From Shewanella litoralis (GTDB lineage: Bacteria > Pseudomonadota > Gammaproteobacteria > Enterobacterales > Shewanellaceae), in the NCBI RefSeq assembly GCF_009828585.1, contig NZ_WSRZ01000013.1, positions 1-64,000 on the forward strand: a stretch of DNA of 64,000 bases, written 5' to 3'. The translations under genes were made by a program, and so were the position numbers. The notes under the pieces are model-generated. The model worked only from the letters and a program-made list of their open reading frames with translations, had not been told where the DNA came from and did no database searches. Shown piece by piece: positions 60,673-64,000 of this stretch; the stretch's first letter is position 1; each line of letters opens with the position of its first letter.

Positions 60673-62970
60673 CTAATTAAGTTCATTCATTTCGATTAAT
60701 TGGGCTCGTCCTGTAAAAGGGTATTCCACACCGTTGATATTTATGACGCTGCGTGTATCTGAATTGATTGCGTGCTCGGTTTGATTAATGGCCAGTAAGT
60801 ATTGCTGACCATCGGTAAAGCTAATGTGCACAGCTTCGAGCTCTGCTTGTTGATAATGACTGAGCTTAGCAACCTTGCTGGTGGCATCAAGGGTGTATTC
60901 TTTCGCTGGATTGTATTCACCGTGCGGCTCAATTACGCTGACATAGGTGTGATTAGTGGCGCTGACTCGGTGAATAAACGCCTGCTGTTGGCGTAAGTTC
61001 ATGTTTGGGTCATTAGCCCCTAATTGAGTAAACAACATCTGTTGTTGAGTGGCATGATTGGAGTGAGTGTTGACTAACGTGCTGTAGCTGTAAAAACGGC
61101 CGTTGTCGTTTAGCCATGTCACTCTTGCAAGTGTATTGTCATTATTGTCTTGGGCTAAGTTAGCCTTTGCTAACAACCATAGGTGCTGATAGCCGTGTTT
61201 TGTGCCTAATGTTGACAGTTGTGTTAGTGATGCTTCACGGCTAAAGCTGGTGTCGATTAACTGTCCTTCATAGTGGACCGGTAGATCGTACTGATGAGGC
61301 TTGTTTGCAGTGACTTGCATGATATCGAAACCGAATGCGGCGTTACGCTTCTCAATGTTAATTAAGGCTTGAGTCCGCTTGAATTTGACGTCTTCATAGG
61401 CGCTGTCAATGGATGCCGAAGCAATTGTGAGCCCTTGCTGGGGATCAAAAAAATGTAACCTGGGATGAAACTTATTCGCGGTTTTGACTTTGCCGTTAAA
61501 GTGGCTTGTTTCATCTACCACCAGAGTGTTGTGTGCAACGGTTTGTTTAGCCCATGAATCATTTTCAGGTAAATATCCACCGCCAAATTTAGCCTCAATA
61601 TTTAAAAAGCGTGCGGCGCCATAGTCTGAGATAATTTCATTGCCGGCATCATAAAATTGCCAGGTGAGCTTATCAAAATGGCCATGGCCTAAACCTTGCT
61701 CTGTTGCTTTAAATACCATGGCTTGATCGGTTGGGCTCCCCTGGCGCATAACCACTAGCGCACCTTTATCCCCTTGCTTACCGTCGCGATACAGTGCTGA
61801 GGTAAACGCAAAAGGTTGTTGGAGCCCTTTGTCTAATGCTTGCGCCACCTTGAGCCCATCACCGGTGAGTAAGATATTGTGTTGTTGTTTGGCGATATCT
61901 AGTAATTGAGGATCGCTGTTTATCCCATAAGCAATCGCGACACCATTCACTAATTCTATGGTATCGATAGCTTTGCTTTTTATGGCGTCGTTAAGTGGAA
62001 ACAACAGTGTGTTGTAACTGAGTGCGACCGATGTATTAATGGCTTTGAGTAAAATGCCATCTCGGTACTGAAAAATCTTACGTTGCGGCTCATTTTGCTC
62101 AATGGCTTTGGCAAACGTCACAAAGGGCATTAAGGCATAACGTTGATAATAAGGGCCTTCGTTGTAATATCCGTCGGGCGAAAATAACTCATCGAGTTGA
62201 CGCATAAAACCGCCTTTTTTCGATAGCGTTAAATCATACAAGGCTCGTTCAACCCATAATGGTTTGCCCAATACATAGCCGCTCATGCCCACAGCCGCAG
62301 TGGCCCATGTTCCATGATTGTGCACCTTGTTAAATGTGCGTGGTGATTGTTCAGACAAAAACAATACCGCAGGCGTAATAGCGCCTGTTTCAATTAGGTC
62401 ACGTTCAGATGGTGTTAATGCGTCATAAATAAAATCATACGCTTGGACTGTGTGCATTAACCAAACGGCTTCGTTCAGCCCTTGCCAAAAGAGTTTGCCC
62501 TCGTTGCTGCTTTTACGTTTTGGGTGCAATGGCAGTCCTGGGTACAGCTTGGCATATTGCAACAACATGTTTTTTACATATGTCGCGTATTTTTTCTCAC
62601 CGGTGAGTTGGTAAATGATGCCAGTGTCGTACATTTGCTGGTAATTACTTTTATGTTTTTCGTGGGTATATCCGCCGCCAGCATCAACAGGTACAGGGAC
62701 CTCAATAGGTTGAGTGAGTCCTGCATCGACTTCAGTACGCTTGGCCTTAAATGCATTTTGAAACGCACCAGGCTGAGTAATCGCTTGCTGCATGGCGGCG
62801 ACGTCTTGCTGATTAATTACAAGGTTTGGATGGTTAGCGGCCATTATGGGCTGCACAGCACTCAATGAAGTGAGCACCAACATTGTCAGGCTAGCCAGTA
62901 TGAGGCGACTGCGCGTGCTCACATTCTGGATTAACGGATTTTTGCCATTGTTTTTCTGGGTGTGATTCAT
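60673..62970 (-). CDS. Oligoalginate lyase, family PL17
   Basis: A 765-residue exolytic alginate lyase. A signal peptide (about residues 1-44, PIMAANH) is followed by an alpha-barrel domain with KVHNHGTWATAAVGM (Asn218-His219) and DGYYNEGPYYQRYALMPF (catalytic-type Tyr near 274-278), then the heparinase II/III-like beta domain with GLGHGHFDKLTWQFYDAG (His429, His431). These are the PL17 hallmarks. It releases unsaturated monomer from alginate oligomers. Its ATG overlaps the PL6 stop by 4 bases. Confidence 0.93.
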   Translation of the reverse strand: MNHTQKNNGKNPLIQNVSTRSRLILASLTMLVLTSLSAVQPIMAANHPNLVINQQDVAAMQQAITQPGAFQNAFKAKRTEVDAGLTQPIEVPVPVDAGGGYTHEKHKSNYQQMYDTGIIYQLTGEKKYATYVKNMLLQYAKLYPGLPLHPKRKSSNEGKLFWQGLNEAVWLMHTVQAYDFIYDALTPSERDLIETGAITPAVLFLSEQSPRTFNKVHNHGTWATAAVGMSGYVLGKPLWVERALYDLTLSKKGGFMRQLDELFSPDGYYNEGPYYQRYALMPFVTFAKAIEQNEPQRKIFQYRDGILLKAINTSVALSYNTLLFPLNDAIKSKAIDTIELVNGVAIAYGINSDPQLLDIAKQQHNILLTGDGLKVAQALDKGLQQPFAFTSALYRDGKQGDKGALVVMRQGSPTDQAMVFKATEQGLGHGHFDKLTWQFYDAGNEIISDYGAARFLNIEAKFGGGYLPENDSWAKQTVAHNTLVVDETSHFNGKVKTANKFHPRLHFFDPQQGLTIASASIDSAYEDVKFKRTQALINIEKRNAAFGFDIMQVTANKPHQYDLPVHYEGQLIDTSFSREASLTQLSTLGTKHGYQHLWLLAKANLAQDNNDNTLARVTWLNDNGRFYSYSTLVNTHSNHATQQQMLFTQLGANDPNMNLRQQQAFIHRVSATNHTYVSVIEPHGEYNPAKEYTLDATSKVAKLSHYQQAELEAVHISFTDGQQYLLAINQTEHAINSDTRSVININGVEYPFTGRAQLIEMNELN

Positions 62971-64000
62971 CGTGTTTGCACTTTGTTATTGTTGATATTG
63001 GCAGTGTGTTTGCCTTGAGTGACAAACTCCGTCACCTGTGGGGCTGGGGTATTAATGAGTTGATTATTGGCGATGGTGGTTTGTGGCTCTCCTACTGTGT
63101 GGAAAATGCTAATGGCGGCACTGTCGGTAAATGTGTTGTGTGCTATTTGGCTTACCTGTACACCATGCAGAGTTAATATTGACTCAGTTTGATTTTGCTG
63201 GCCTTTACCAACATGGGTAAATTGATTGTGGTTAACTAACACATGCGGGCCAAAGGTACTTTCATCGGTGCCACCGCGATAAACTGTGGCAACGTTGCCG
63301 ACTATATCGTCAAATTGATTGTGAGTGATATCCAGGTATTCGGCGTTATAAATGCCGATGTCGTCAGTTTCTTTATTCAGGCGAAATACATCGCCGCTAA
63401 TGTGACGAAACTGGCTGTTATTCACATTAATCGTATCGGCAAAAGCGCGGCTGCCGGAGTCGAAAAAGTGAAAAGTATTACTGCTATTGAGCTGCTCAAC
63501 AATGCTATTGCTCATGTCAAAACGGTAGTTGGTCAACATGCCCCATTTAAGCGTTCTGATAACACTATTGCCTGGCGCATCTGGGCTTAGCTTACCGTTA
63601 ATGACAAGCCCGTCGAGTTGTAAGTTACCGTTATTTTGAATTTCAAACAGACTTGGGCGTTCAAAACTCACAATGGCTTTATGCGTGTTTGCGGCTTTAA
63701 ACGTTAAGGTTTTATTGATAGCGAGCAGGGTGTCGATGTTGTATTGGCCATCACTGAGTAATAATGTGTCACCCGATAACGCTGCGGCCACGGCATTGTC
63801 TAACTCTCCATCGGCATTGCTGACCTTAATAACCTTGCCAGATTGAAACTCAACAGTGGGTTCAGATTTAGGGTACCAGGTTGGCCCGGTTTGTTGTGTG
63901 GTTGTGGGGAGCAATGTGCTGTTAACACCATACTGTGCAAACTTGCTATCACTGGGATATAGCAACCCGTTTGCCGCACGAACCAAAGTAATATTGTGGG
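62967..64000 (-). CDS. Alginate lyase, family PL6 (C-terminal part, cut by window edge)
   Basis: The frame is open to the right edge, so the gene starts beyond 64000; 344 residues are visible. They show a right-handed parallel beta-helix made of repeated short N-rich turns (VQSNTFHF-like, HNQFDDIVGN, VNHNQFTHVG, IAHNTFTDSA, IANNQLIN). The opening TLVRAANGLLYPSDSKFAQYG matches the link into the second beta-helix of long PL6 lyases. The catalytic Lys/Arg pair of the first helix would be outside the window. The short ATG-less start at 63986 is not real. Confidence 0.85.
   Translation of the reverse strand, partial: HNITLVRAANGLLYPSDSKFAQYGVNSTLLPTTTQQTGPTWYPKSEPTVEFQSGKVIKVSNADGELDNAVAAALSGDTLLLSDGQYNIDTLLAINKTLTFKAANTHKAIVSFERPSLFEIQNNGNLQLDGLVINGKLSPDAPGNSVIRTLKWGMLTNYRFDMSNSIVEQLNSSNTFHFFDSGSRAFADTINVNNSQFRHISGDVFRLNKETDDIGIYNAEYLDITHNQFDDIVGNVATVYRGGTDESTFGPHVLVNHNQFTHVGKGQQNQTESILTLHGVQVSQIAHNTFTDSAAISIFHTVGEPQTTIANNQLINTPAPQVTEFVTQGKHTANINNNKVQTR

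Overview
The window looks like the chromosome of a marine or aquatic gammaproteobacterium, most probably Shewanella. Evidence for this is the AT-rich coding style, the E. coli-like order of the housekeeping blocks (lipA-lipB-ybeD-dacA-rlpA-mltB-rodA-mrdA-rlmH-rsfS-nadD-holA-lptE-leuS; lnt-corC-ybeY-ybeZ-miaB/ubiF; lolB-ispE-prs/hemA-prfA-prmC-sirB2-sirB1-kdsA), and an 854-residue ArrA respiratory arsenate reductase like those of arsenate-respiring Shewanella. The assignment is an inference from protein families; no database search was possible.

Layout. 1-2.9 kb is a decayed accessory zone around a tRNA-Trp gene: the start of an IS630-like transposase at the left edge, then remnants of a Fic AMP-transferase, of a type I restriction specificity subunit (HsdS), and of an unrecognised protein on the minus strand. 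2.9-11.7 kb is an arsenic island: arsR-arsE-arsF-arsG (thioredoxin-fold proteins plus a CcdA-like membrane protein), a convergent arsB, arrAB for arsenate respiration, then a second arsR and an ArsP-type permease. No arsC, arsA or arsD is present. 11.8-12.6 kb holds holD-rimI. 12.7-26.8 kb is a long minus-strand run for lipoate, cell-wall elongation, ribosome-associated factors, NAD synthesis, DNA polymerase delta, LptE and LeuRS. 27-33.5 kb holds ybeL, a DUF6482 gene and lnt-corC-ybeY-ybeZ-miaB. 34-39.3 kb holds ubiF, pth, ychF, a seven-gene tRNA cluster (Met-Leu-Gln-Gln-Met-Leu-Gln) and a patatin-like phospholipase. 39.4-49 kb is the prs-ispE-lolB / hemA-to-kdsA divergent block, with a DUF819 membrane protein inserted before kdsA. 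49-58.9 kb is a mixed set (EamA transporter, panE, VanZ, yajQ, ampG, cyclophilin, yajG, DUF2804, sterol desaturase family, methyltransferase). 59-64 kb is the distal end of an alginate-utilisation operon on the minus strand (PL6 lyase cut by the window edge, PL17 oligoalginate lyase, KdgF-like cupin, MFS transporter).

How the parts work together. ArrAB would reduce arsenate as a terminal electron acceptor in the periplasm; arsenite entering the cytoplasm would be expelled by ArsB; the ArsP permease and the ArsEFG set point to organoarsenical handling as well. A near-identical dyad lies upstream of both arrA and arsP, suggesting one ArsR-type repressor governs both. In the alginate operon the PL6 and PL17 lyases would cut polymer and oligomers to unsaturated uronate, KdgF would convert that to the linear keto form, and the MFS protein would import the sugar acids; the remaining catabolic genes are presumably to the right of the window. 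The most interesting parts are the arsEFG module read as a split DsbD-like thiol relay, the shared arsenic operator, and the fic/hsdS remnant with its repeated palindromic operator cluster.
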